DNA from: Candidatus Brocadiaceae bacterium
Lineage (GTDB): Bacteria > Planctomycetota > MHYJ01 > JACQXL01 > CAKKQI01
DNA length: 10,513 nt
Assembly (NCBI GenBank): GCA_919901895.1
Contig: CAKKQI010000443.1
Location: forward strand, 1-10,513
Reading direction: 5' to 3'
A model generated the notes under the pieces. It saw only the letters and a list, made by a program, of their open reading frames with translations, searched no databases and was not told where the DNA came from. Shown here piece by piece: positions 1 to 8,050 of the stretch (its first letter is position 1; each line of letters opens with the position of its first letter). A program made the position numbers and the translations under genes.

Positions 1-139
1 TTAAATTGGTTAACCCCAGCGACATCCCGGTCTGGCGGGCAATCATCCGCTGGTTTACACCGGAATTATCGGTTACACCATTACTGGCAATCTGTCTGAT
101 AACCTGAAATTCTTTTTCCGAAATAGCCGATTGTCCCAT
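1..139 (-). CDS. Winged helix-turn-helix transcriptional regulator, 5' part only
   Basis: The first 46 codons of a gene that runs off the left edge. The peptide starts MGQSAISEKEFQVIRQIA and continues through an N-Q-R-x-I-A-x-x-T-G-M-S-L-G-L-T-N-L stretch, which reads as helix 2 and the recognition helix of a MarR/Lrp-like winged-helix DNA-binding domain. The S-L-G-L-x-N pattern matches small wHTH regulators I recall from uncultured bacterial lineages; this is recognition, not a search result. I chose the ATG at 139 because a GAGG Shine-Dalgarno lies 5 nt upstream. An in-frame ATG at 199 would add 20 residues, but it has no ribosome site and sits only about 15 nt from the predicted transcription start. 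A strong promoter and two palindromes precede the gene, suggesting autoregulation (inference). Effector and targets cannot be told from this fragment. Confidence 0.72.
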   Translation of the reverse strand, partial: MGQSAISEKEFQVIRQIASNGVTDNSGVNQRMIARQTGMSLGLTNL

Positions 140-154
140 AGATTCCTCATCCAA

Positions 155-171
155 TACTACTCTGCGTAGTA
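155..171. promoter_or_regulatory. Inverted repeat in the leader of the wHTH gene
   Basis: TACTAC and GTAGTA form a perfect 6-bp inverted repeat around TCTGC. It lies 16 bp upstream of the chosen ATG (139), inside the predicted leader, just ahead of the Shine-Dalgarno. It could be an operator half-site pair or an mRNA hairpin near the ribosome site. If the ATG at 199 is the true start, it is instead coding sequence. Confidence 0.4.
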
Positions 172-197
172 GATCCGCTCCGTAGCGCGAGCCAATC

Positions 198-216
198 ATG
201 TTCAATAAATGAACAT
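198..216. promoter_or_regulatory. Perfect 19-bp palindrome over the predicted transcription start (candidate operator)
   Basis: ATGTTCA and TGAACAT are perfect 7-bp inverted arms around the 5-bp centre ATAAA. The site begins 5 bp downstream of the -10 box of the wHTH promoter and covers the expected +1 near 214. Size and position fit a dimeric winged-helix repressor, most simply the product of the adjacent gene. The palindrome is seen; the operator role is inferred. Confidence 0.6.
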
Positions 217-220
217 ATTT

Positions 221-248
221 ATTATATCGCAGAAACCGGAAAGGTCAA
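221..248 (-). promoter_or_regulatory. Sigma70-type promoter for the wHTH regulator
   Basis: On the minus strand, TTGACC (248-243) is followed after 16 bp by a perfect TATAAT (226-221). The predicted start is near 214, giving a leader of about 75 nt to the ATG at 139. The -35 box sits in TTTTCCCTTGAC, a 12-mer that also surrounds the -35 box of the DUF4258/YgiT operon. Confidence 0.75.
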
Positions 249-317
249 GGGAAAAATTAAAATTATGACGTAATAGAATGAGATCTATCGATTGGACCCA
301 CAGACGAAACGACAGGG

Positions 318-339
318 AAATCCCGCCCCAGCGGGATTT
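318..339. repeat. Palindromic repeat in the spacer downstream of the YgiT-type gene
   Basis: AAATCCCGC and GCGGGATTT make a perfect 9-bp stem around CCCA. The surrounding spacer (249-449) shows no convincing gene. It contains ACACAGAT just after the hairpin, ATCTGTG near 419-425 and two copies of GATCTATC, so it looks like degraded repeat sequence. The hairpin lacks a T-run, so I do not call it an intrinsic terminator, although it follows the end of the operon at 450. Confidence 0.6.
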
Positions 340-449
340 ACACAGATAAACGCTGTTAATACTTGGCGACCGGTTTATGCGACGGAAATTTGAAGCAAGC
401 CGAAGTGAGTGGAATTTAATCTGTGCGATCTATCTGGTGTTTCGCAGAA

Positions 450-683
450 TCATAAAGTATAGACCCCAACTGAAAGGACTCTCTTTTTCCGGAAGATTTG
501 GCGTTGATTAGTTAATTGTTCTAATCGTTCCAGAACCGTTCCCTTGAAAATCCTCTCCCCGCATTCCATGCATACCCCGACTGGAACATTGTCAAATTCA
601 AAGAGTTGACCTCTGAACCGACGCAGATATTTTATTCGTCGTTCCACTATCTTTCCACCACATTCGCATCTTCCGTATTTCAT
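450..683 (-). CDS. YgiT/MqsA-type zinc-finger protein, probable antitoxin partner
   Basis: A 77-residue protein with the YgiT-type layout: an N-terminal CGGK element, a basic stretch, G-Q-L-F-E-F-D-N-V-P-V, then C-x-E-C-G-E. The candidate zinc ligands are C6 and C8, then C38 and C41. The first pair is C-x-C rather than the usual C-x-x-C, which is odd. The domain matches the zinc-binding N-terminal part of MqsA-like antitoxins. A C-terminal Xre-type DNA-binding domain is absent, and the protein ends soon after a basic R-K-K-R tail. The gene starts 1 nt after the DUF4258 stop and has a strong AAAGGAGA ribosome site inside the end of that gene, so the two are surely co-translated. The antitoxin role is inferred from family and gene pairing. 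Confidence 0.8.
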   Translation of the reverse strand: MKYGRCECGGKIVERRIKYLRRFRGQLFEFDNVPVGVCMECGERIFKGTVLERLEQLTNQRQIFRKKRVLSVGVYTL

Positions 684-684
684 A

Positions 685-966
685 TTAGATTTTCTCCTTT
701 ATAAATACCGTAATAATTCTCACCTCGCCAATGGTATTAAAACGGCATATGACAAATAACTCACGCCCATCCAGTGTGTTACCTAATATTTTATATCTTG
801 CTCCTCTTGAATCGTCAATATACTTCTTAACGACAGTACCGGTTAAAATAGCGTTAGTGATATCCGAAGGAAAGACGTTATCTTCTTGGGCTTCTTCGTC
901 GGCGTAAGCAGTAATTTCATACCTTCCGCCTCTAACAAGATTTTGTATCTCACGCGATGTTTTCAT
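685..966 (-). CDS. DUF4258 protein, probable toxin of a DUF4258/YgiT-type pair
   Basis: A 93-residue protein. It has the DUF4258 pattern: R-Y-E-I-T at 15-19, D-I-T-N-A-I-L-T-G in the middle, then Y-K-I-L-G-N-T-L-D-G-R-E-L-F-V-I and a closing R-I-I-T-V-F strand. DUF4258 proteins are often encoded beside YgiT-type zinc fingers, in the toxin position of suspected type II systems. In relatives I recall, the motif after the first strand usually holds a histidine (H-A-x-E/R). Here it reads T-A-Y-A-D-E-E-A, so a tyrosine occupies that place, which may mean altered or lost activity. The start is supported by GGGGA 6 nt upstream, and a sigma70-type promoter lies about 40 nt before the ATG. Enzymatic activity is not shown by the sequence. 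Confidence 0.78.
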   Translation of the reverse strand: MKTSREIQNLVRGGRYEITAYADEEAQEDNVFPSDITNAILTGTVVKKYIDDSRGARYKILGNTLDGRELFVICRFNTIGEVRIITVFIKEKI

Positions 967-1013
967 CTGCTATCCCCGCGTATAATTTCAATTCGTTAAT
1001 TTATTCATCAAAT

Positions 1014-1041
1014 ATGATACGAAAGTAACCTACTGTGTCAA
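1014..1041 (-). promoter_or_regulatory. Sigma70-type promoter for the DUF4258/YgiT operon
   Basis: On the minus strand, a perfect TTGACA (1041-1036) and TATCAT (1019-1014) are separated by 16 bp. The predicted start is near 1007, about 41 nt before the ATG at 966. The upstream flank TTTTCCC is shared with the wHTH promoter. Confidence 0.68.
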
Positions 1042-1108
1042 GGGAAAAGTCGGATTACGTAAAATAAGATTTGCCTAAAAAAGATTATGCTGGAGCGATT
1101 GAAAAGAG

Positions 1109-1181
1109 TGCGGCAATTCCGTGAGATTGCTTCGTCCCGCTCCCCAATGGACATCGGGGGACGGGGCTTTCCGCAATGACA
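1109..1181. repeat. Composite palindromic repeat between the GT39 gene and the DUF4258 operon
   Basis: The segment contains ATTGC (1126-1130) and GCAAT (1173-1177) as outer arms. Inside them, CCCC and GGGG (1142-1145, 1156-1159) flank AATGGACATC. The form GAGATTGCTTCGTC...GCAATGACA is a widespread non-coding repeat layout in environmental genomes (from memory). The inner part looks like a mutated copy of the CCCCGATG/CATCGGGG palindrome found elsewhere in this window. The rest of 1042-1108 and 1182-1212 shows nothing I can name. Confidence 0.55.
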
Positions 1182-1212
1182 TCCGGACGGAAAAACTCCT
1201 CGCCCCTCTCAA

Positions 1213-2769
1213 TTATTTCCTAACGGAGTTAACCACCCGGTAAACCCGGAATTCTTTTAAGCCGGTTTTTCCTGAGGCCGTCGATGTATAAATTAACCGG
1301 AGGTCTTCTTTTTTCGTTGCCTTGGTAAAACCGGGAAAGTAATGATCTATTTTATTATCCACAACTAGATAATCTACCTGACCGGTACGCGCCCGGCTGA
1401 TTACCTCCGAATAATTTTTCCCAACCAGGTCTAATTCCAGGAGGTGAATTAAACTGCCTCCGGCGTAATAAGGAATTCGGTTAGAATCACTCATGATTTT
1501 CGGCTTTTCTTTTCCATCGTGATAATTTTTAATCCATTCGCCGGTTGTTTTCTCGTTCAGTTTTACATAATCAACCGCTTTAAAAGTATTAATGGAAAAA
1601 ATCGCCAGAATTAACGCCAGAATTACCCAGAGGTTAACGGCTTGTTTAGTCGGATTGGTAATCCGGAACCGTTTATTAATCCATTGCGCCAAAACAACTA
1701 ATCCGGCCGCGGCCCAGAAAATTGTTATCACGGCTAAAATAACGGTATAACGTTTACTTAACCGGTCGAAAAAAATAGCGAACCTGAGCATCACCAGTAA
1801 CCAGACAATCGCTAACCAGCTAACCAGCCGACCGGTTATTTTACCGGATTCAATTTTTTCAATTAGCCCTGACTGTTTTTTAACCAGCACCCCGATTATC
1901 AATAAAAACAATAAGAGGAGATGTTCGGCCTGGATACAATCTTTAACCGTAATTAAAACCCCATGAATATACCTGTTTCCGATCTGCGCCCAGTCAGAAC
2001 TTTCCGGTTTCGCCTCCCATCCTTTTTGGGAAAACGCAACGGGATTCAGCATCTTTATTATATGGAGACCTTTATTGCTGATATCCCATTCGCCTTTAGT
2101 TTGTTTAATTCTGATTAAATAAGGCAGGGCCATCAATAACCATGGAAGCATTAATAAAACCAGGGCTAATATTTTTGCTTTCCAAATATTCGGCTGGTCG
2201 GCCGAGCGGTTAAATATTACCACGCCCAGAAAAACTGGCAACAAAACCGCACCGTCCGGCCGGGCGGCAAAACATAAAAGCGTCCCGGCGCCGGCCAGGA
2301 TAAAGAAACGGTATTTCTTGGTATCCAATGCTTCTGAGATTAACCAGACGGAGGTAGTAACCAGGAAAATAAAAATACCGGGGGTGAGGATGCCGGCCGA
2401 AAGCCGGGCCGCCGTCGGATGAAAAGCGTAAAGCAGGCCGGTAATTAAAGCGATGGCGGGATTAAATAATTTACGCCCCAGTAAATAAAGCGGGATAACG
2501 GCCAGCGCTGAAAAAATAACGGATATTAACATCCCGGCCCATTCCCAATTATTTACCAGCCGGTAAGCCAGCGACATTAAAAACGGGTAGAGCGGATGAT
2601 AAGGATGGCTGAGGGCCTGCTTAAAATTTCCCTCGTAATAATATTGAGCGACTTCAATATAAAGCGGGCCGTCGCTGGAAATTACATCGGTCTTGCTCCA
2701 GATCACCGCCCGGACTGCGCCGGACAGAAGAACTAATAATAATATTTGAAACCAGGTTTTTTTTAACAT
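1213..2769 (-). CDS. Membrane glycosyltransferase, GT39/PMT (ArnT-like) family
   Basis: A 518-residue polytopic membrane protein. The first membrane helix is at about 7-24. It is followed by a loop with S-S-D-G-P-L-Y at 31-37, where D33 is the likely catalytic aspartate of a GT-C enzyme, and by H-P-Y-H-P-L-Y-P at 55-62, typical of the PMT_2-like group. About ten more hydrophobic segments follow (roughly 78-97, 104-118, 125-145, 155-187, 198-218, 280-296, 315-334, 343-363, 379-396). Residues 400-518 form a soluble C-terminal domain. Family members use polyprenyl-phosphate-linked sugars to glycosylate proteins or lipids on the outer face of the membrane; acceptor and sugar are unknown here. The ATG at 2769 has no clear Shine-Dalgarno. 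Palindrome-rich spacers on both sides suggest a separate transcription unit. Confidence 0.82.
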   Translation of the reverse strand: MLKKTWFQILLLVLLSGAVRAVIWSKTDVISSDGPLYIEVAQYYYEGNFKQALSHPYHPLYPFLMSLAYRLVNNWEWAGMLISVIFSALAVIPLYLLGRKLFNPAIALITGLLYAFHPTAARLSAGILTPGIFIFLVTTSVWLISEALDTKKYRFFILAGAGTLLCFAARPDGAVLLPVFLGVVIFNRSADQPNIWKAKILALVLLMLPWLLMALPYLIRIKQTKGEWDISNKGLHIIKMLNPVAFSQKGWEAKPESSDWAQIGNRYIHGVLITVKDCIQAEHLLLLFLLIIGVLVKKQSGLIEKIESGKITGRLVSWLAIVWLLVMLRFAIFFDRLSKRYTVILAVITIFWAAAGLVVLAQWINKRFRITNPTKQAVNLWVILALILAIFSINTFKAVDYVKLNEKTTGEWIKNYHDGKEKPKIMSDSNRIPYYAGGSLIHLLELDLVGKNYSEVISRARTGQVDYLVVDNKIDHYFPGFTKATKKEDLRLIYTSTASGKTGLKEFRVYRVVNSVRK

Positions 2770-2808
2770 CGTTTTTTTTGGATTAATACCTTCCGGTAAT
2801 TATTTAGC

Positions 2809-2824
2809 CCCGATGACAATCGGG
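2809..2824. repeat. Short palindrome of the CCCCGAT family
   Basis: CCCGAT and ATCGGG form a perfect 6-bp stem around GACA, 40 bp upstream of the GT39 start codon. The shape matches the longer CCCCCGATG palindrome at 3036. Confidence 0.6.
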
Positions 2825-2848
2825 ATTCCATCTGCGCTTTCCTTGTAG

Positions 2849-2867
2849 GCACGAATTCTATTCGTGC
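2849..2867. repeat. Palindromic repeat GCACGAAT/ATTCGTGC
   Basis: A perfect 8-bp stem around TCT, preceded by TTGTAG. The form GTAGGCACGAATT...ATTCGTGC is a familiar dispersed repeat in environmental bacterial genomes (from memory). Confidence 0.65.
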
Positions 2868-2888
2868 TCATATCTAACGCACGCTTGT

Positions 2889-2912
2889 CCCCCGACGTTA
2901 CATCGAGGGGGG
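2889..2912. repeat. Imperfect copy of the CCCCCGATG palindrome
   Basis: CCCCCGACG, TTA, then CATCGAGGGGGG. Compared with the perfect copy at 3036 it has a changed base in the left arm and an extra A in the right arm, so the same element has drifted. Confidence 0.55.
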
Positions 2913-3024
2913 TTAAAACCGTACCGACATATCAGAAGGGTAGTGGGAAGATCTTGCTTCCGCCGGCCGAAACCTACCCTCTAAAGGTAACAAACCTTAA
3001 AGCCTGTTTCACAACCTTCTTTTT

Positions 3025-3140
3025 TGTCATTCCTGCCCCCGATGTTACATCGGGGGTAAACTCTCCCTCTGACGGGATCCCGTGAGGGACAGCAGAAATC
3101 CAATATCCCCGTCTGGATTCCCGTTTTCACGGGAATGACA
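3025..3140. repeat. Composite MITE-like element with 9-bp terminal inverted repeats
   Basis: TGTCATTCC (3025-3033) and GGAATGACA (3132-3140) are perfect inverted ends of a 116-bp unit. Inside are three further palindromes: arms CCCCCGATG around TTA (3036-3056), ACGGGATCCCGT (3072-3083, extended by CCCTC/GAGGG), and ATTCCCGT/ACGGGAAT around TTTC (3117-3136). There is no coding capacity for a transposase, so any mobility would need help in trans. I see no convincing target-site duplication. Confidence 0.6.
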
Positions 3141-3207
3141 GAGGGGGACGTTTATTGGTTATGAAATACGCTCTTAGCCTAACCGGTAATTTTATTCGGC
3201 TGAATGA

Positions 3208-4236
3208 TTACTGTAACCCGGACCGGCCGGACACCGTTTTTAGAATTTCAACCAATCGGGGCGCGATGATATCAAGAGAATATTTTTCTTCCACTATTTC
3301 CCGACCGGCCAAACCTAAAGTCTGCCTTAAAATATAATTTTCAACCAAACGCGTTATTTTTATTTCCCATTCTTCCGGAGTATCCGCCAGAAAACCGTTC
3401 ACGCCGTTTTGAATAATTTCATTATGCACCCCGACCGGTGAAGCAATCGCCGGAATTCCGGCCGCCAGATATTGAAGCAATTTCGTTCCGCATTTACCCC
3501 TTGACCACGGGTCATCGCTCAGCACTGAAAGTCCAATATCAAAACTTAAAATATCTCTTGCTTCATCGTCTTCTTGCCATTGTTTTTTAATGATGGTGAT
3601 TTTTTGGCTCTCCAAAAAACTGTTACAAACAATCTTGAGAGATAAGCGCGGGTATTGGACGGCTAAGTTCTCCAGAACGGGCAACAGTTTTTTAAGAAAA
3701 AACAATGATTTGCTGCCGCCCAACCAGCCCAGGATAATTTGATTGCTGGTAACCGGTAACCGGTAATCGGTTTCCCGTGAATAATCTTTCACCGGATATT
3801 TGGTTAAATCTATCGCTAAGGGTAAAATAGTTACTTTTGAATTATACGGTTCGGTTAATGATTTCAGATAACTATTGCCGGCGATAACCAGGTCGCATTG
3901 TTGAACCGTTTTAATATAGCGCGCCATTCGCCGGGGAGAATCAGGCGAGGGATGCCGCGAGCTATTAAACATTATAGCATCATCCACGTCAAAAATAATC
4001 CGGGTGCCTGTTTTTTTTAGCCGCTTTAACCAGAAAGAGTTAATCATTTTTTTTTGGATGAAAACGATATCGGCCCCTTTTACTTTTTTAAGTAATTTAA
4101 ACCATCCGAAGATGGTTTCCGGGAAAAATTCTACTTGCGTGTTTATTTGATGCTGGTTAAGATACGGCAGGTATTGTAAAACACGGTAACGGCTGGCCGG
4201 ATGGTTGTTCGGACGGACCAAAAAAAATACTTTCAT
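3208..4236 (-). CDS. GT4-type glycosyltransferase (Glycos_transf_1 fold)
   Basis: A 342-residue GT-B glycosyltransferase. The N-terminal half opens MKVFFLVRPNNHPASRYRV and contains IIFDVDDAI (80-88) in the region where related enzymes bind the acceptor. The C-terminal half has I-L-G-W-L-G-G-S (168-175). It also has the nucleotide-sugar-binding segment D-D-P-W-S-R-G-K-C-G-T-K-L-L-Q-Y-L-A-A-G-I-P at 241-262, followed by S-P-V-G-V-H-N-E-I-I (266-275), the usual place of the E-x7-E-type motif. It probably adds a sugar to a lipid-linked or surface glycan at the cytoplasmic face of the membrane; substrate unknown. It starts 3 nt after the moaB-like gene, so both are probably in one transcript. A heptanucleotide occurs three times in its coding sequence (3748-3768). 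Confidence 0.88.
   Translation of the reverse strand: MKVFFLVRPNNHPASRYRVLQYLPYLNQHQINTQVEFFPETIFGWFKLLKKVKGADIVFIQKKMINSFWLKRLKKTGTRIIFDVDDAIMFNSSRHPSPDSPRRMARYIKTVQQCDLVIAGNSYLKSLTEPYNSKVTILPLAIDLTKYPVKDYSRETDYRLPVTSNQIILGWLGGSKSLFFLKKLLPVLENLAVQYPRLSLKIVCNSFLESQKITIIKKQWQEDDEARDILSFDIGLSVLSDDPWSRGKCGTKLLQYLAAGIPAIASPVGVHNEIIQNGVNGFLADTPEEWEIKITRLVENYILRQTLGLAGREIVEEKYSLDIIAPRLVEILKTVSGRSGLQ
3748..3768. repeat. Three tandem 7-bp units inside the glycosyltransferase gene
   Basis: GGTAACC, GGTAACC and GGTAATC follow each other directly and encode D-Y-R-L-P-V-T (157-163) between the two GT-B halves. Because the unit is not a multiple of three, gain or loss of one copy would shift the frame. 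Confidence 0.7.
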
Positions 4237-4239
4237 AGG

Positions 4240-4770
4240 TTATCTCGTTGTTTCCCAGACGAGATGTTCCAGTTCGGGAATGAGCAATTTAGCCAGTGCA
4301 ATTTTCACCGCCTTAGGCGAACCGGGGATAGAGCAGATGATTTTACCTTTTTTAGATACCCCCAGCAGCGCCCGGCTCATCAGGGCGGAACTGCCAATTT
4401 CCTTAAAACTAAGCGCTCGGAAAAGTTCGCCAAATCCATCCAGTCGTTTAAATAACAACGGTTGAGCCGCCTCAATGGAAAGGTCTTTTTTACCGCAACC
4501 CGTCCCGCCGCTGGTAATAATCAAATGCAAATCGGAGATGCCTGATAAACGTTTTATCTCCCGGCGGATAAGATTTATTTTATTTTTGATAATCTGGTGG
4601 GAAAAACACCGATGTTTTTTCCGGTTTAGAAGCGTCAGGATAAGTTTCCCGGTTTGGTCTGTTTTTTCAGTTCGCGTATCGCTGGTAATAATCAGGCCGA
4701 AGTTCAGGGGACCGATTTTGTGATGTTCCAGATGTTTTTTATGAAGGGTTTTTTGCATTACTCTAACCAC
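4240..4770 (-). CDS. moaB: MoaB/Mog-family molybdopterin-binding protein
   Basis: 176 residues from the GTG at 4770, or 172 from the ATG at 4758. Neither start has a strong ribosome site, and the GTG lies in a repeat-like stretch, so the ATG is at least as likely. The MoCF_biosynth/MoaB-Mog fold is shown by L-I-I-T-S-D-T-R (25-32), I-I-T-S-G-G-T-G (84-91), D96 in the K-K-D position, L-F-R-A-L-S-F-K-E-I-G-S-S-A-L-M-S-R-A (116-134) and S-I-P-G-S-P-K-A-V (147-155). These are the nucleotide- and pterin-binding loops of the family that adenylylates molybdopterin in molybdenum cofactor synthesis. The usual T-P-E-A after the loop reads S-I-E-A. No other cofactor gene is visible, and the downstream neighbour, 3 nt away, is a glycosyltransferase. 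The N-terminal 20 residues are basic and histidine-rich, beyond the family core. Confidence 0.8.
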   Translation of the reverse strand: MVRVMQKTLHKKHLEHHKIGPLNFGLIITSDTRTEKTDQTGKLILTLLNRKKHRCFSHQIIKNKINLIRREIKRLSGISDLHLIITSGGTGCGKKDLSIEAAQPLLFKRLDGFGELFRALSFKEIGSSALMSRALLGVSKKGKIICSIPGSPKAVKIALAKLLIPELEHLVWETTR

Positions 4771-4804
4771 TGATTACGCGAATTTAAACAGATTACGCTG
4801 ATTA
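4771..4804. repeat. Short direct-repeat block with GATTACGC twice
   Basis: GATTACGC occurs at 4772-4779 and 4791-4798, within TGATTACGCG...CAGATTACGCTGATTA. This resembles the CTGATTACACAGATT-type spacer repeats seen in many environmental genomes (from memory). It touches the alternative GTG start of the moaB-like gene. Confidence 0.5.
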
Positions 4805-4857
4805 GAAGCAGTTTTCATCTTGCTACTCTATTGCCTATATTATTCATAAATTCAGAT

Positions 4858-4885
4858 CAACGACCCCGCTGAAGCGGGGTCGTTG
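4858..4885. repeat. Strong hairpin A: 12-bp perfect stem, TGAA loop
   Basis: CAACGACCCCGC (4858-4869) pairs perfectly with 4874-4885. No T-run follows on either strand, so a classical intrinsic terminator is not supported, but the stem is stable enough to pause polymerase or protect an mRNA end. Its right-arm TCGTTG is shared with hairpin B. Confidence 0.8.
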
Positions 4886-4924
4886 TCTACCAAGACAACT
4901 ACCAAGTTTTTTGGTAGACAACGA
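4880..4924. repeat. Hairpin B: 14-bp perfect inverted repeat overlapping A and C
   Basis: TCGTTGTCTACCAA (4880-4893) and TTGGTAGACAACGA (4911-4924) are perfect complements around 17 nt. Inside is a second copy of CTACCAA (4899-4905) that can pair with TTGGTAG (4911-4917) instead. The arms overlap the right arm of A and the left arm of C, so B competes with both. Confidence 0.78.
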
Positions 4925-4969
4925 AATTCCCGCCGGAGGCGGGTCTGCCTCAGGCACGATATTTCGTTG
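4919..4969. repeat. Hairpin C: 9-bp outer stem with two inner hairpins
   Basis: CAACGAAAT (4919-4927) pairs with ATTTCGTTG (4961-4969). Between them are CCCGCC-GGA-GGCGGG (4929-4943) and TGCCT-C-AGGCA (4946-4956), so the whole would fold as a three-way junction. The 13-nt segment 4944-4956 recurs with one mismatch in opposite orientation inside the end of gyrB. Confidence 0.72.
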
Positions 4970-4982
4970 ATTATCAGACAAT

Positions 4983-5033
4983 GCAATTTATTGCTCCGCC
5001 TAAGGCGGTTCCGTCTCCCAACAAGGCGGAGAC
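4983..5033. repeat. Three small hairpins just downstream of gyrB
   Basis: GCAAT-TT-ATTGC (4983-4994), CCGCC-TAA-GGCGG (4996-5008) and GTCTCC/GGAGAC around 9 nt (5013-5033) follow one another and end 10 bp from the gyrB stop codon. Together with hairpins A-C they fill nearly all of the spacer between gyrB and the moaB-like gene. Confidence 0.65.
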
Positions 5034-5042
5034 AGAGTGTCA

Positions 5043-7760
<2,718 letters not shown>

Positions 7761-8048
7761 TTACCTTCCAGTAAAAAAAAATATGTCCCGGATTCTCTCC
7801 TGGGGAAATTTTTCCTGTAATTTCTGAAGAATTCTATTTTTTTTAAAGTTTAAGTCGTGTAAAAATACGCTTGACTTTACTTCTACCTGTAAAATATTTT
7901 GTTTGATCCCGGAAATTCTGGTTTGAGCCGTAATTTTGTCGCCGACCACGGTCGGCCATTCCCGGTTTATCATATTTTGCCGTTTCCAATCGGTTTTACG
8001 AATCTCTTTTAAAAAACTGTCAACCAGGATTCCGATCTGTTTCGCCAT
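7761..8048 (-). CDS. dciA: DUF721 / DciA-type protein, probable replicative helicase operator
   Basis: A 95-residue protein with the DUF721 pattern: an N-terminal helix with I-x-x-L-V-x-x-F-L, W-x-x-V-V-G-D-K-I-T-A-Q-T at 31-43, then I-L-Q-V-E-V-K-S-S-V-F-L-H-D-L and a final I-R-D-I-F-F-F-T-G. DUF721 is the defining domain of DciA, which binds DnaB and promotes its loading or activity in bacteria lacking DnaC/DnaI. This copy is a bare domain without long extensions. It starts 2 nt after dnaN and ends 6 nt before gyrB, so it sits in a tight dnaN-dciA-gyrB operon at the place where recF is common. In Mycobacterium a DUF721 gene also lies next to gyrB, which supports the reading. The helicase role here is inferred from family and location. 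Confidence 0.82.
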   Translation of the reverse strand: MAKQIGILVDSFLKEIRKTDWKRQNMINREWPTVVGDKITAQTRISGIKQNILQVEVKSSVFLHDLNFKKNRILQKLQEKFPQERIRDIFFFTGR

Positions 8049-8050
8049 AA

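Larger units (their letters stand above)
2770..3207. other. 438-bp gene-free spacer made largely of palindromic repeats
   Basis: No credible gene lies here. The spacer holds at least six palindromes, annotated separately where clear: 2809-2824, 2849-2867, 2889-2912, 3036-3056, 3072-3083 and 3117-3136. Reading across it on the plus strand gives low-complexity peptides that simply translate the hairpins. It separates the GT4 gene end (3208) from the GT39 gene start (2769). I found no clear promoter for the GT39 gene in it. Confidence 0.75.

Noticed and set aside
2770..2800. GGAAGG as ribosome site for the GT39 gene
   Set aside because: It lies too far from the ATG at 2769, with an A-rich stretch between; no alternative in-frame start next to it.
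2864..3085. Open frame of 73 codons on the plus strand in the palindrome-rich spacer
   Set aside because: It consists of translated hairpin repeats (P-D-V-T-S-x-G-V twice), has no ribosome site and resembles no family I know.
4789..4833. A 14-codon open frame (MKTASNQRNLFKFA) upstream of the moaB-like gene as a leader peptide
   Set aside because: No clear ribosome site, and it runs through the GATTACGC repeat block; chance is sufficient.
4858..4885. Intrinsic terminator downstream of gyrB
   Set aside because: The stem is strong, but no T-run follows on either strand, and the following arms overlap in competing stems. Kept as a hairpin only.
4858..5033. CRISPR array
   Set aside because: Repeats are inverted, overlapping and of different sequence; there are no evenly spaced direct repeats with unique spacers and no cas genes.
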